64,000 nucleotides of DNA from the NCBI GenBank assembly GCA_907164885.2, contig OU015492.1:42259893-42323892 (forward strand), written 5' to 3'. A program made the position numbers and the translations under genes. Shown here one piece after another: positions 11,071-21,695 of this stretch. How positions within the stretch are numbered: the stretch's first letter is position 1; the number at the start of each line of letters is the position of its first letter. The notes beneath the pieces were generated by a model that saw only the letters and a list, made by a program, of their open reading frames with translations, searched no databases and had not been told where the DNA came from. The DNA comes from Dolomedes plantarius. Taxonomy: Eukaryota > Arthropoda > Arachnida > Araneae > Dolomedidae.

Positions 11071-12429
11071 GAACTCCATATGAACGACAAATAAAACTAT
11101 CTTAATTCATTCGCCTGTTTACTGCGTCCCAAGAACTCTTTTCCAGCTGTTCCAGTATCTGCTTAGCCAACTGTTTCTAGTATAGATGTATATGTATTAT
11201 ATATATAACCAAATACATATACATCTAAAAACGAATTACTAGGCTTTTAGTCAAACACTGTTCGCCAATAGTTTTATTTTGTTCATTTATCGTTTACTTC
11301 AGCTTTTTCCTCTAGATTTATTTATTTATTTCTGTAGATTTATGTATGTACGTGCATTTGTATGTAAGGAAATATTTTGAATTGTTTCCTCTATAATTAA
11401 CCTTCATTTATATTTCAAACGAAAATAACATTTCGAAATACAAATGGCGTGAAAACGAATAACACATAAGCTTAGTTAACAAACAAAAAAAGCCGACAAA
11501 TTCTCAAAACCTTCCTGCTACCTGTATTTAGTTATGATAAAAAAAAATGCCAAAACTCTCCCCTTCGTTCCTAAGTTTTTAACGTGTTTCAAAGGAGCAT
11601 CAAGTGAATTTACTTAAAATAATAATTCACAAAAGGTATCCCAGTCATTAATTCCTCAAATATTGCTGACCAAAAATCACACAAAAATCCATAACGCATC
11701 TCACAGCATTAACGAACAAGCTCGCTGCCAACGGAACAAAAATAAAAATAAAGAAATTTAATTTTCTTGTAAGTCCCAGCCTTCAAGATTTATTTCCCAA
11801 TTCAGTTATCATAGAAGTAAGATGAAGACAAGACACGAAATTACTTTCTTGCCATATTGTGTTTTCATTTTTATACGTAGAACGTGATAATAGCGTAAGA
11901 ATTGTTTACCTTGGGTCACGCAGTTTCCATTTTGGAACATTTCTTTTTTGTTTTTGTTGTCGTTTCTTTCTTACAAACGCTCCAGCCGAGATCTGTAAAA
12001 TTCTACCTTTTTCCTGTATCTTCTACAAGTAGCAATAATATGTGCCACGTGAATATCAAGGAAAATGACAAACGCGTTTATGAAAGATAAGAAAATACGA
12101 GGATTTTTCTTGTCAGCTTTCTCCCCAGAAATAAGACTTTTTTCCTGGGCACAATACGGAGTCATTTTCTTTTAAGAGCAGGGAGAAAATCTCAGTACCA
12201 ATTTTATTCCGGATAATTTAGTTCGCTTATCTGAACATTTTATTCTCAACGAACGAAATGAATACCCAATACTTTTAGATGGCACGGATTTAAAATATTT
12301 TTCTGACTTTTTTTTCCTGCAGTGGTGAGTGCATACAGTCATTACTAAATTACAAAAACATCGAATGACATAAAACATAATTAATGTATTAAATAGTAGT
12401 AACTATTATCAAAAAATAACATTTAATAC
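11071..12429. other. Intergenic stretch with one hairpin
   Basis: No gene seen. A perfect 16-bp inverted pair (TAGATGTATATGTATT at 11183-11198 and its complement at 11212-11227) forms a small AT hairpin. Short frames on both strands are unrelated to known families. Confidence 0.5.
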
Positions 12430-12610
12430 CCCGCGGTAGCCCTACTGGTAGTGCGTCCACTTTCGGCTCCGAGGTTGCTCGGTTCAAGTCCCGACAAAAG
12501 TCATTAAATACCTCCGTCTCTAGGCCGGATATTGTCACTGGAAGTAGTCAACATGTGGTTCAGTGGTTAAAAGTTTCTAAATCAAAACGACAGAAGAAAC
12601 GAAAGTCAAC
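12430..12610 (+). mobile_element. tRNA-derived SINE head
   Basis: GGTAGCCCTACTGGTAGTGC resembles box A, and CGGTTCAAGTCCCG, about 35 bp on, resembles box B. The cloverleaf is incomplete, so this is a SINE head rather than a tRNA gene. The 3' limit is uncertain. Confidence 0.5.
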
Positions 12611-12899
12611 GGAATTAATATTAAGAATAACATTTAATGAATATAGCATGTGCTCTTTACAGTAAGAAGCACCTTTTCGAAGTGTCACAAAAATTACTTA
12701 ACGCGGGAATCCGAAGTGTTGAAAATCAATGCGCATGCGCGCTACATAGGAAGTGATCTATTTATAGAAATCTTGCGCTACAGATTTCCCCACAGCAATT
12801 CTCCACAGCCACTACAATTCCCCACAGCAGCTGTCAGTAGAATTAAGTTGGGAATAGTTTATGATTAAAAATAAAAAGAAGTTAATATATTCGAAGAAG

Positions 12900-13195
12900 G
12901 AAAAGTCCGGGGACGATCAGGCTGGAACAGTCACGTTAACTTCGTAGACCAGAAAATCCCCCTATGATGTCAGAGAGGATGTACCATCCCCCAGATGGTA
13001 CCTTCTCACACCCTCTCTGACCCTTTCTGGGGATGCTGGGTTAAAATTGAGGTGACACCTAACTGAGATGGACTCCGACCCTTGTGGTACTATTGTAAAC
13101 CGGAGCCGCACTCTTCTACCCACAAAGCCTATATGAACCTGGTCTGAAACACTTTTGGCCATGGGCCATCAGAAGCAACAACAACAATAACAAAT
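12900..13195. repeat. GC-richer repeat with hairpin and CAA-rich end
   Basis: It contains a nested inverted repeat (TCAGAGAGG ... GTACCATC / GATGGTAC ... CCTCTCTGA, about 12968-13022) and ends in an AACAACAACAATAACAA tract such as terminates many SINEs. No tRNA head is recognised. Confidence 0.45.
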
Positions 13196-13312
13196 AGTAC
13201 TGCATCGAGAGATAGAAGTACAATCAAGAATTGAGGTGTTAATTAATCTTTTCGCCTAAGTAACAATTATTTCAGAGAAGATCTACGTTGAAACAATGTT
13301 ATTTTCATCGCG

Positions 13313-13510
13313 CTACGGAGCTCCTATCTGTCTCAATTAAAAGAGACAGTCTGGGGGATCTAGTCTCCCACGGGGACATAATGTTGGTAACAATTCGCAA
13401 ATGGGCTTTAAACTGTGTCTGTTTAGTCCTCGAATAGCGATAGATGACCACTGCACTCTCAACGAAACGTACCAAACCCCGAAAGAGCTCCTTCATAGGA
13501 TACACATTGG
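13313..13510. repeat. Dispersed SINE-like repeat, copy 2
   Basis: The block at 13400-13480 parallels 10983-11070. It lies between two other SINE-like units, suggesting a SINE-rich insertion site. Confidence 0.5.
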
Positions 13511-13554
13511 TAAGAATAGTGTTTCAGACAAGTGGATTCCACTGCTGTCAGCAA

Positions 13555-13760
13555 GCCGGCCGAGTGGCGCAGTGGTTTGTTCCTCGGGTATACTCTGGGT
13601 AATTTCACCGCCAGGTGGTGGGTTCGGTTCCCACTTGTCGGAGGAGAAGGCTGAAATTAGGGAGCTATGTTAGCTTCCCTATATGGTGCTCCCAACCATA
13701 GAGGGGAGCCGACATAGAAAGAAGCCTACGAATTCACGGTGTGGATGAGCAAATGTCGTA
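13555..13760 (+). mobile_element. tRNA-derived SINE
   Basis: Box A (GAGTGGCGCAGTGG, about 13562-13575) and box B (GGGTTCGGTTCC, about 13620-13631) at tRNA-like spacing, followed by an unrelated body. No cloverleaf 3' half and no CCA-type end are seen, so it is a SINE and not a functional tRNA gene. Confidence 0.7.
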
Positions 13761-13936
13761 ATAGACAAAGTGCCTGCCGCGTTGGAACCAACAACTGCTG
13801 ACAGCAAAGGAATACACTCTTTGGGAATCGCCCATGTCCACACTCAAAAGCAAGGGACTGCTTTTCTTGTGCAGGCATTGCAAATTGTAAACAAACAGGA
13901 ACAGCACAAAGATAGGCACTAAGAGTCACATGCATT

Positions 13937-14179
13937 GAGGCGTTCCCGTTGAAAAGAGGTAAGGTCCAAAATTTCAGAAAAGTATTTTTTTTCACTGATA
14001 CAAGGGTTTTCCCCAAGGCTAATGGCGTGGAAAAGGGGGTAAGTGCCTAGCTAGTTTGGTTGTGAGCTAGGCACTTACCTCCTTTTTCTCGTCATTAGCC
14101 TTGGGAAAAACCCTTGTATTAGTAAAAAATTACTCTTTGGAAAACTTGGCACTTACCCTCTTTTTAATGGGAACGCCTC
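13937..14179. repeat. 243-bp long palindrome (foldback element)
   Basis: Left arm 13937-14052 and right arm 14065-14179 are near-complete reverse complements around a 12-bp loop. The inner 12 bp (AAGTGCCTAGCT / AGCTAGGCACTT) and the outer GAGGCGTTC / GAACGCCTC are perfect; between them are scattered mismatches and small indels. No gene lies inside. It looks like a foldback or MITE-type element. No target duplication was recognised. Confidence 0.8.
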
Positions 14180-14447
14180 TATTATTCTTCGTTGCTTAAA
14201 TGAGCTAATAAACAATGGATTGCGGCGCTTTGTTTTTTTTTTTTCAGATCCGAACATGAAAATGGAAGTTTCAAATCCAGAGAGCATATACCTTCAGAGA
14301 TCTATAACAGCACGTCTCATCGAAGCTGTCCATTCTTCCTCGATGTCCATTCCGCAGAACTCCAAAATGTACTCACTCGCATAATTAACGGAGACATATG
14401 TTGTCAGATGAGGAAGCCAAACATGCATCTGTATATATATATATATA

Positions 14448-14527
14448 CTAGCTGAAAACCCGCACTTCGCTACTGAGTACATTCAAATTAAATACATAAA
14501 TACAACGGTCAATGTATGCAATTAATG

Positions 14528-14560
<33 letters not shown>
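14448..14560 (-). mobile_element. Helitron 3' end, truncated
   Basis: On the plus strand A precedes CTAGCTGAAAACCC and a GC-rich hairpin (GCACTTCGCTACTG). Read on the minus strand this is hairpin, then CTAG, then T, the usual Helitron 3' end. The same sequence starts the more complete copy at 17855. It breaks off in a (TA)n tract at the piggyBac fragment. Confidence 0.65.
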
Positions 14561-14563
<3 letters not shown>

Positions 14564-15227
14564 ACAAGGTGTCACGTGTTGTCGTGTTCACGTCAGCTGG
14601 TGGTGGTTTGATGTAAAAAAAGTTATCGAAAAATATTTTGCGTTTCTCTGGATTGTCAATAAAAGATATTAGTTCGGAGACAGCTTTTGATCCAAGTGGC
14701 AAATTTTCATTTTTCGAACTTTTTCCACCGTAGATAGACATAGCATAAGGATAACCATTTGCTGAGCAGATCATTCAAACTTTGAAACCAAAGCGAATTG
14801 GCTTTCCACGTATGAACACCTTAGCCGAACGATGTCCATAACACGGAACCATGGATTCATCGATACTCATATTTTCATGAAAAAATCCAAATTGACGAAA
14901 ATTTTTTCCAACCTCTTTATAAAAGGGAGAAATTTTTCCTAATTTATCGCCTGGTTCCAATTTACTATTATCAACAATGTGGAAATACTTTTTTAACATC
15001 CGAAATTTATTTCTGGGCATTGTATTGTTATCAATTAGGATATGCAAATCTTCCTGAGAGCTCCAATATGTATTTTCATCAGGTACTGAGTGGTAGCCAC
15101 TAAACAACAGTAATCCAAGAAACTGCCGAATGTCATTTGCGTCGACGTCTAAAGAGTCTCCTTTTTGTAGGGCATACAGCTTTGTAAGTTCGGCTGAATT
15201 TTCTAAGTAATCAGACGGCAGAATCAC
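14559..15227 (-). pseudogene. piggyBac transposase fragment with one in-frame stop
   Basis: piggyBac transposases excise and insert at TTAA using a DDD catalytic site. Here 150 residues (15227 to 14778) hold the conserved start of the DDE_Tnp_1_7 domain: FLGLLLFSGYHSVPDENTYW, then NKFRMLKKYFHIVDN, and MSIDESMVPCYGHRSAK with the first catalytic Asp. They end at GFKV. A TGA at 14775-14777 follows at a position that is normally Trp, and the same frame continues MICSANGYPYAMSIYGG to a second catalytic-type Asp in FFDNFF. The missing C-terminus and the N-terminal region show it is dead, but the single nonsense change suggests moderate age. Confidence 0.85.
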
Positions 15228-15641
15228 TGATCACGTATGATATCACTGCTTTTGTATATCGTTACATGCAACGTTCCTTTCTTGGAACATTGCATTTTTA
15301 CGCAGTCTTGAGGAAATATTTCTTGTTATTATTTTAATTTATTTTATTAACTCGTTAAACTTATCCTTTGCAAGTACGATGGGGAAATTTTTGGGTGGAT
15401 TTGAATTTTTAGGAATTTTATAGAATTTTTTTCTTACGTACTGTAAAAATTGTGAAAAAAGCTGATTTTTAGAAATTTTTCTACGCTAAAATATTCATAT
15501 TTGAAAAAAAAAGTCAAAAAATCAATCATGCCTTCTATAATATACGGTAATTTTTTCAAACTGACAGATATCACAGTTTATTTTTAAAAAAATATTAAAC
15601 ATGGTGTTCCAAAAACGGAACATTGGCATGTAAAAGGTTAA
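14559..15641 (-). mobile_element. piggyBac element, 3' truncated
   Basis: On the minus strand the element begins at TTAA (15638-15641) followed by CCTTTTACATGCCAATGTTC, a typical piggyBac start at its TTAA target, with an inner GGAACA/TGTTCC hairpin. A related motif (ACATGCAACGTTCC) is repeated at about 15265. The transposase lies downstream and is cut off near 14559, where the sequence becomes (TA)n. The other TTAA end is missing. Confidence 0.7.
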
Positions 15642-15998
15642 TTTATTAAACGCTGATCACGTGATTTCTTTTTCTGTTACTTTAAATAAATTTATCTTCA
15701 CATAACAACGAAATAGGCAAAAAAATACTTTTTTACTTGCTAATGCGGCAGACGATTGGACATTATTCAAAAAAATATTAAAATAATGTAAAAGATATGT
15801 TCCTCAAACTGTACTACATTAACTGTACTATATTCTTTAGTATGTCCTATGAGATTTAATTTGAATATTTTCTTCTACATTATTTTGTCTATAAAAATAT
15901 CCCTTACGATTTTTTTTATTAATATATTTTTTTGTTTTTTTACATCCATCCTATATATTGATCGTCGTATTTATTATATATATATATAATAAATACGA

Positions 15999-16045
<47 letters not shown>

Positions 16046-16087
16046 CATTAATTGCATACACTGACATTCTATTTAATTTGAATGTAC
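15642..16087 (+). mobile_element. Helitron fragment (opposite orientation)
   Basis: It matches the reverse complement of the Helitron copy at 17880-18190: TTTATTAAACGCTGATCACG, then GTGATTTCTTTTTCTG..., ATCCCTTACGATTTTTTT, (TA)n, and GCATTAATTGCATACACTGA near the end. The piggyBac TTAA lies in this copy's TTAATTTATTAAA. The terminal hairpin and CTAG are absent; at 16088 the sequence switches to a P-element-like end. Confidence 0.6.
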
Positions 16088-16119
16088 CGTTCGTTTAGGA
16101 ACATGTTTAGGAGGTGTTG
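16088..16119. repeat. Short P-element-like terminus
   Basis: It contains CGTTCGTTTAGG and GTTTAGGAGGTGTTG, which match the outer part of the P-like right end (8395-8412) apart from a 12-bp insertion that repeats TTTAGG. Confidence 0.45.
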
Positions 16120-16249
16120 GTTTATAGAATACTAAAATTTTAAAATAGTGGCGCCATCTATTGCACATCTGTGAATCGAAAATCGCATCCTTCAAAAATT
16201 GTTAGTTATCCTAATTGTTAGCAATACAATGCCCAGAAATAAATTATTG

Positions 16250-16730
16250 ATGAATGTTTGTTAACCAAACCAATTTGTTAACCAAACCAATTTAACCAAA
16301 ATCAATTTTAAAACTAAACACAGTATAAATAACATAGAAAAGATTTAGCCTTTATCATTAGAGCAAAAAATCCTGGAAAGTAAAACATAAAATATATAAA
16401 TTTATAATAAACCTACCAAAATCCATTAAAAAACTAAACACAGTACAAATAACATAGAAAAAAAGCATACGAAATGTTATATACATTAATAATATGAAAA
16501 CCAATTAAAAATATATAAATGTATAATAAACTCCTCAGATTTCAGCTATATTCGGTCTTTCATCATAAAAAAGCTGAAAAAAAAATAAAATAAAAATAAT
16601 TAAAAAAATAATAAAATAAAATAAAAATAATAATTTAAAAAATAATAAAATAAAGATAATAATTAAAAAAATAATAAAATTAAAGCTGAAATAAAAAAGC
16701 CTTCATAAAAAAGCTGAAAATACAGGTTTA
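16250..16730. repeat. Low-complexity AT DNA with short duplications
   Basis: A direct repeat (AACTAAACACAGTAYAAATA at about 16313 and 16432), an AACCAAACC repeat near 16262-16290, and a long AAATAATAAAAT run at 16580-16690. No gene. Confidence 0.6.
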
Positions 16731-16736
16731 GCAAAA

Positions 16737-16815
16737 TTCGTACGATCCCATATTCGAACCCGAGTCTTACGGGGTACCAAATGAAGCGTTTTAACGACTG
16801 CGCCACGATTATACA
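16737..16815 (-). mobile_element. tRNA-derived SINE head
   Basis: On the minus strand, GTGGCGCAGTCGTTAAAACG (box A) is followed about 30 bp later by CGGGTTCGAATATG (box B). A tRNA-like head without a closing acceptor stem, hence a SINE. Confidence 0.65.
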
Positions 16816-17300
16816 CAAAACTGGTGAGTAAAGTAAAAAATATACGCAATGAGTTTTTTTGAAAGTTGCTATGGGTTGGTGAATATACATACATTTATGG
16901 AGTAAGAGGAGTTTTAAGTGAGAAATAAGTTAGCAGGATAGAAGCTTAGTCTTTAACTCTTCAATAGACACAAAGACATAAGCTAGGGGGATTTCAGTAG
17001 CGATTAAAAAAGATCGTGACACTTAGCGTGGCTGATTCGAATTTTCCATCGCGTGTGAGAGTGTCAATATGCCGTTGGATCCGATTTATTTTAGAGTATA
17101 AAATCTGACTTGAAAGATTATTACTTTCATTTATTATTCTGATTTAATATATAACTTGAAACTTTTTGATTTTATTTATTTTTATCTTTTCGCTCGCTGT
17201 TTGCCAGCTAACCCTAACGTGGACGCCATATTCAGAGGGGTGATTCCACAAAGTGTAACAGCTTACAAATTGTTGGTTTTTTATTAATTAAAAATCAACG
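16816..17300. other. Intergenic stretch
   Basis: No gene recognised. Confidence 0.4.
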
Positions 17301-17443
17301 GTAATTAATTTCGATTTTTGAAGTTCTTCAGACCCTCGGCTGTTTTTAAAGACGCCTGTATGTAAAATTTCACGATCGTTGCTCCTAAACTGTGGATTTC
17401 TATACAATTACAGAGATACAAACATTCATTTTTATATATTAGA
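17300..17443 (-). mobile_element. Helitron-type 5' end
   Basis: Read on the minus strand, A then TCTAATATATAAAAATGAAT and GTTTGTATCTCTGTAATTG fits the 5' TC start and AT-rich leader of arthropod Helitrons, similar to the ends at 18529 and 26222. The matching CTAG end was not located. Confidence 0.4.
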
Positions 17444-17454
17444 TATAGCTGAAC

Positions 17455-17660
17455 CCGGGGTAGAAAGGGGTACGAAGTTGAAAATGTGTTTTAAAAGTAC
17501 GAAAGGGTTAATTAAGAGATCTGCAAATTTTTCTATGAATACGTTATAATGTAATAATCACAAAAATACAATAATATTTCAAGAAAAAAAAAGGACAATA
17601 TTTTTTTTAATTTCAGAAAATTATGTCATTTACCCCGTTTCTGCCCCGTGCCCGGGGTAG
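17455..17660. repeat. MITE-like repeat with CCCGGGGTAGAAA ends
   Basis: CCCGGGGTAGAAAGGGGTA (17456-17474) pairs with the inverted TACCCCGTTTCTGCCCCGTG at 17632-17651. A further direct copy (CCCGGGGTAGAAACGGGGTA) follows at once. The interior is non-coding. Confidence 0.5.
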
Positions 17661-17854
17661 AAACGGGGTAACTCTCTTCCGAGCGCTTATATAGATGTGG
17701 TTGGCTCGCGACCCCCTTGGATACAACAGCGTTCCAACCCCTATATCCCACACGGAGATAGCGTGGAAGCACAGGGCCCTCAGAGAGAGTCAGGCCTATG
17801 CAGCCTGTGCTGACATATGAAACTGCCCGAGGTATATTCGGCGGCATATATATA

Positions 17855-17987
17855 CTAGCTGAAAACCCACGCTTCGCTACGGAGTACATTCAAATTCAAT
17901 ACAACGGTCAATGTATGCAATTAATGTCAAAGAAAATAAATATATATATTTATAATAAACGCGACGATCAATGTATACAATTGATGT

Positions 17988-18030
<43 letters not shown>

Positions 18031-18529
18031 TTAGAAAAAAATCGTAAGGGATATTTTTTTGGATAATATCCAATTGTCTGCTGCATTAGAAAGAAAAAGA
18101 AATATTTTTTTGTTAATTTAGTTGTTATGCACGTGACGATAAATTTATTTAAAGTACCAGAAAAAGAAATCACGTGATCAGCATTTAATAAATTAAATTC
18201 TAAAAATTAATCTTTAAAAATTGAGGTAAAGGTTCGAAAAAGATTTTATTTTAAAGGTATTTTTATGATCTTTCTTGTGATATAAATTTTATAACCCTCA
18301 AATTATTATTTTAAATGCAAACTTAAAAAAAGTTACAAAAACAGCTTAAAAATTTAATTTTTAAAAATCTAAGAATAATTTTTCAAAAATCTTTCTTAGT
18401 GCACCCCTACACCATAAGAAGAATCGCCATGCAAAATTTCAGCCCTTTAGGTCCAGCGGTTCGGTCTATGCGTTGTATGTCAGTGAGTCAGTCAGTGAGT
18501 CAGGTACGGAACTGTTTTATATATATAGA
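17855..18529 (-). mobile_element. Non-autonomous Helitron, 675 bp
   Basis: Plus-strand borders are A|CTAGCTGAAAACCC and TTTATATATATAGA|T. Read on the minus strand it starts A|TC, ends with a GC-rich hairpin, then CTAG|T: the Helitron pattern of insertion between A and T with no target duplication. Near the 5' end is a short tandem array of GTCAGTGA-type units. No Rep/helicase ORF; only low-complexity frames. Confidence 0.7.
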
Positions 18530-20127
18530 TTAATAAAGCAATCGTGTTGTCTGTCAGTCACACTTACGGATGTACCGGGTTTCCATTATAAAATTCGGCC
18601 ATATTTGAAAATGTCGAAATCGATGTATTTTTTTTTCATGAAAGTACATAAGTGTTACATATTTGGAAAGAACTTTAAAACTGATAATTTTTTCTGCGTA
18701 CACTTAATCTGTTACTTTAATAGTTTTAGAGATATTTCAATTCTAAATGCATACTTCACTGAAACCAAACGTAAACACAGCGTGATTCTCACTGAAAAAT
18801 GAATCACTGAAAAGAAATGTTTCATCGTGTGTCTAATTTTTAATTATTTTTCTATTTTAATCATAAATATCATAAATAGATAATTTGAAGATGTACTGAT
18901 TTTTTGGAGATTTTTTGGCAATTAAAAGTGAAAAAAAAATTTTATTCAAGTCAACTGTGAATCGATTTGGGTATTCAGTTAATGCTGGCTGTTCCATTTC
19001 CAGACTGGCTTGCGGTTGGTGAATTGAAGTTCGTCATTTCTTTGTTTTGTTGAATACTGTTTGTAATTTTTTTACATGCTAAATAATTTTAAAATTTAAC
19101 GTCTTACTTCTGTTTCAACTTGTCTTTCTATTTTACCATCATGTTCTTACTTCTGTTTTAACTTTCCTTTCTATTTTACCATCATGTTTTGTTTTGCTAT
19201 TATTGAAGCGTGTATAATGTTTTTCACTGCTTACTACGATTTAAAATAATTTTGGTAAAACTGGATTTGGCGAAATTTAGCATGATTTCTCTTTCACCAA
19301 CGGCTTGGCGCATTTTAGTACTTGCTGTAAAGAAAAACTGTTATTTATACTGTGTTTCGTTTTTAAATTGATTTTGGTTAACAATTTTCCACAATTTGAT
19401 ATTTTTACTTTACAGCTTTTGGTGGTACAGTTTGCAAAATGTTTTTGTGTATTACTGCCGAAAGAAATTGTTTTAAAGTTTTTCATAAATCTTAATTTAA
19501 ATTGATAAGTAATTCGCTGCTATTAACTATTAGCAATACACTTTTAAAATTCAATAATTAACTTTTTAATTAAATTTTAGTTTAAAATTCAAAAATTAAC
19601 TTAGTATTAACTTTATAAAGTTTATTAGTTTACCTAAATAAATATTTTTTTTAAATGCTTTTGCGCGGGTTTGTCATTATTTATCGTGTTTATGACCTCA
19701 ACATCCAATAAAATTAATTTGCTCCCCTGAAATATTAAAAAATTTAAATTCATTAATTTCTTGAAAAACAGGCTCTTTAATGCCCATTTGTTTTAATAAA
19801 CTATAATTATTAAATAATGTTTAAAATTTTATTTTGCTCCAGTCGCAAGAGGTTAATGTTGTTTCGTTAGAATTCAATTCCAGACTGGCACATGAAAATT
19901 CATCTTTTTGTAATGCAGGTATGCTCATATCATACCAGGTGGTGGTGGGTGTTAATACGAATAACAAATTTCTCTTTTTGTGGGGTGGGGTGGGAGACTG
20001 CAAATTAATAGTGTCTCTTATGAAAATTCTCCCTCTCACTGAATCAATTCAAAGCCGTCTGTCTGGTGGACGGATGGCCTGAGCGTAGTCGGCCGAAGCC
20101 CGAGCATAGCCGTTCTTCGCCCGTCTA

Positions 20128-20128
<1 letters not shown>
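18530..20128. other. AT-rich intergenic stretch
   Basis: No gene seen. A 43-bp tandem duplication lies at 19103-19188 (CTTACTTCTGTTT ... ACCATCATGTT). Open frames at 18473-18802 and 19834-20082 are not like known proteins. Confidence 0.5.

Positions 20129-20176
<48 letters not shown>
20129..20176. repeat. (TA)n microsatellite
   Basis: Pure TA tract. The mariner-type element inserted into it, making the TA at 20175-20176 its left target duplication. Confidence 0.9.
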
Positions 20177-20178
<2 letters not shown>

Positions 20179-20406
20179 GGGTGGCCATAATTAAACTGAC
20201 AGTGCTTACAGTGTTCTGTAGCGCGATCTATTTGCGAGAATGACGCCACATTTTGTAGGAAGATTAAACAAGACGGGGGACGAAGGATTCTGCGAAAAAA
20301 TAAATTAGTTCCAAAAGTCACCGCTAGGGGAATATTTGGCGCTGTGTAATAGAATATAGAGTGTTAACAAATGCAAATTAATACGGAATAAAATTACCTT
20401 TTATTA
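20177..20406. repeat. Left long terminal inverted repeat of the mariner-type element
   Basis: Near-identical inverted partner of 21364-21593. Confidence 0.9.
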
Positions 20407-20634
20407 TGCACATTTTCTTATTTTGTTCAAGTGCAATATGGCAACACTTTTAAAAAAGCGTAAAATCTACATAAACACCGGTAAAGTCTCGTGATCTGCA
20501 ATATCACGTACGCTGAGCAGAAGAAGTTCTTTATTCAAATTTCACGTTACATCCATTGGCACAGTGCCAGCTGCTTGGGTTTTAAAAGGCAATGTGCTAC
20601 GTTTCGAATCAATCGGATTGAAAGTTTATGTGCA

Positions 20635-21363
20635 ATGTCTCCTTCTTTAGTCGAGCGTGCGTTACTGGTCAAATTCTTTTACCTCAACCAGTGCAACGTG
20701 TCAGCCGCTCTTCGTGCTTTTAGAACGCACAAAAAAATGCATAAAGGTAACGGTCCTGTGTCAGTTAATGAGCTAAAAGCAATGGTTGCGAAGTTTGAGA
20801 AAACAGGTTCTCTGAAGGTTCAGTCAGGCAGAGGACGAAAACCTGTACCACAGGATACAATCGAAGCAGTTGCCACGGCGATTGTCGACACAGGACCAGA
20901 CAATATTGCTGCCACCTCTAGCGCTCGTGGATTAGCTCGGAATATGGATATGCCTTACAGTACGGTATGGAAAATCTTACGAAAGATTATCAACTTCTAT
21001 CCGCACAAGATCAGCCGTGTACAGGAGTTACTGTACCCCGACCATGATAAGCGATTGACTTTTGCTCTTACCTTTCTTGCCAGAATGGAGGTGGATGATG
21101 CTTGGCCGTGGAAAATCTTATGGGGAGACGAGGCCCACTTTTACCTGCATGGAACTGTGAATACCCAGAACTGCCGAATTTGGGATGACAAATCACCACA
21201 TGCAGTCACAGAAATTCCCTTACATTCACCAAAGGTAACTGTTTGGTGTGGGTTCACAGCGGAATTTATCGTAGGTCCATTCTTCTATGAGAACATTACC
21301 CCGACAGGACCGGAAACCTGTTCTGTTACCGGAGAGAAATATCGCCACATGTTGAACGGTTGA
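20635..21363 (+). CDS. Truncated mariner/DUF4817-type transposase
   Basis: I chose ATG 20635 because MSPSLVERALLVKFFYLNQC is the usual start of the DUF4817 helix-turn-helix; the open frame extends upstream to 20491 in unrelated sequence. About 242 residues. Residues ~1-70 are the N-terminal DNA-binding helices ending SGRGRKPV. A linker follows (SSARGLARNMDMPYSTVWKI), then the catalytic fold with the first acidic residue in LWGDEAHFYLHG and the block KVTVWCGFTAEFIVGPFFYE. It ends ...EKYRHMLNG at TGA 21361-21363. The second Asp (normally in a DGAPPH-like block) and the third acidic residue are gone, so it cannot catalyse transposition. The frame is otherwise uninterrupted. It could still bind the long inverted repeats. 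Confidence 0.85.
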   Translation: MSPSLVERALLVKFFYLNQCNVSAALRAFRTHKKMHKGNGPVSVNELKAMVAKFEKTGSLKVQSGRGRKPVPQDTIEAVATAIVDTGPDNIAATSSARGLARNMDMPYSTVWKILRKIINFYPHKISRVQELLYPDHDKRLTFALTFLARMEVDDAWPWKILWGDEAHFYLHGTVNTQNCRIWDDKSPHAVTEIPLHSPKVTVWCGFTAEFIVGPFFYENITPTGPETCSVTGEKYRHMLNG

Positions 21364-21593
21364 TAATAAAAGGTAATTTTATTCCGTATTAATTTGCATT
21401 TGTTAACACTCTATTTTCTATTACACACCGCCAAATATTCCCCTAGCGGTGACTTTTGGAACTAATTTATTTTTTCGCGGAATCCTTCGTCCCCCGTCTT
21501 GTTTAATCTTCCTACAAAATGTGGCGTCATTCTCGCAAATAGATCGCGCTACAGAACACTGTGAGCACTGTCAGTTTAATTATGGCCACCCGG
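21364..21593. repeat. Right long terminal inverted repeat of the mariner-type element
   Basis: Inverted partner of 20177-20406; it abuts the transposase stop codon. Confidence 0.9.
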
Positions 21594-21641
21594 TATATAT
21601 GTATAATATATGTATATATATCTATACATATATATCTATAC

Positions 21642-21695
<54 letters not shown>

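Larger units (their letters stand above)
20177..21593 (+). mobile_element. Mariner-superfamily (DUF4817-type) transposon with ~230-bp inverted ends
   Basis: Starts CCGGGTGGCCATAATTAAAC and ends in its exact complement at 21574-21593, with TA on both sides (20175-20176, 21594-21595). The inverted repeats extend inward to about 20406 and 21364 with only about four mismatches over roughly 230 bp, so the insertion is recent. The single ORF stops exactly where the right repeat begins, and the 3' part of the transposase gene is missing: a deletion derivative that keeps both ends. Confidence 0.9.

Noticed and set aside
18473..18802. 109-codon ORF
   Set aside because: Starts in the Helitron's GTCAGTGA tandem units and continues into AT-rich DNA without any domain.
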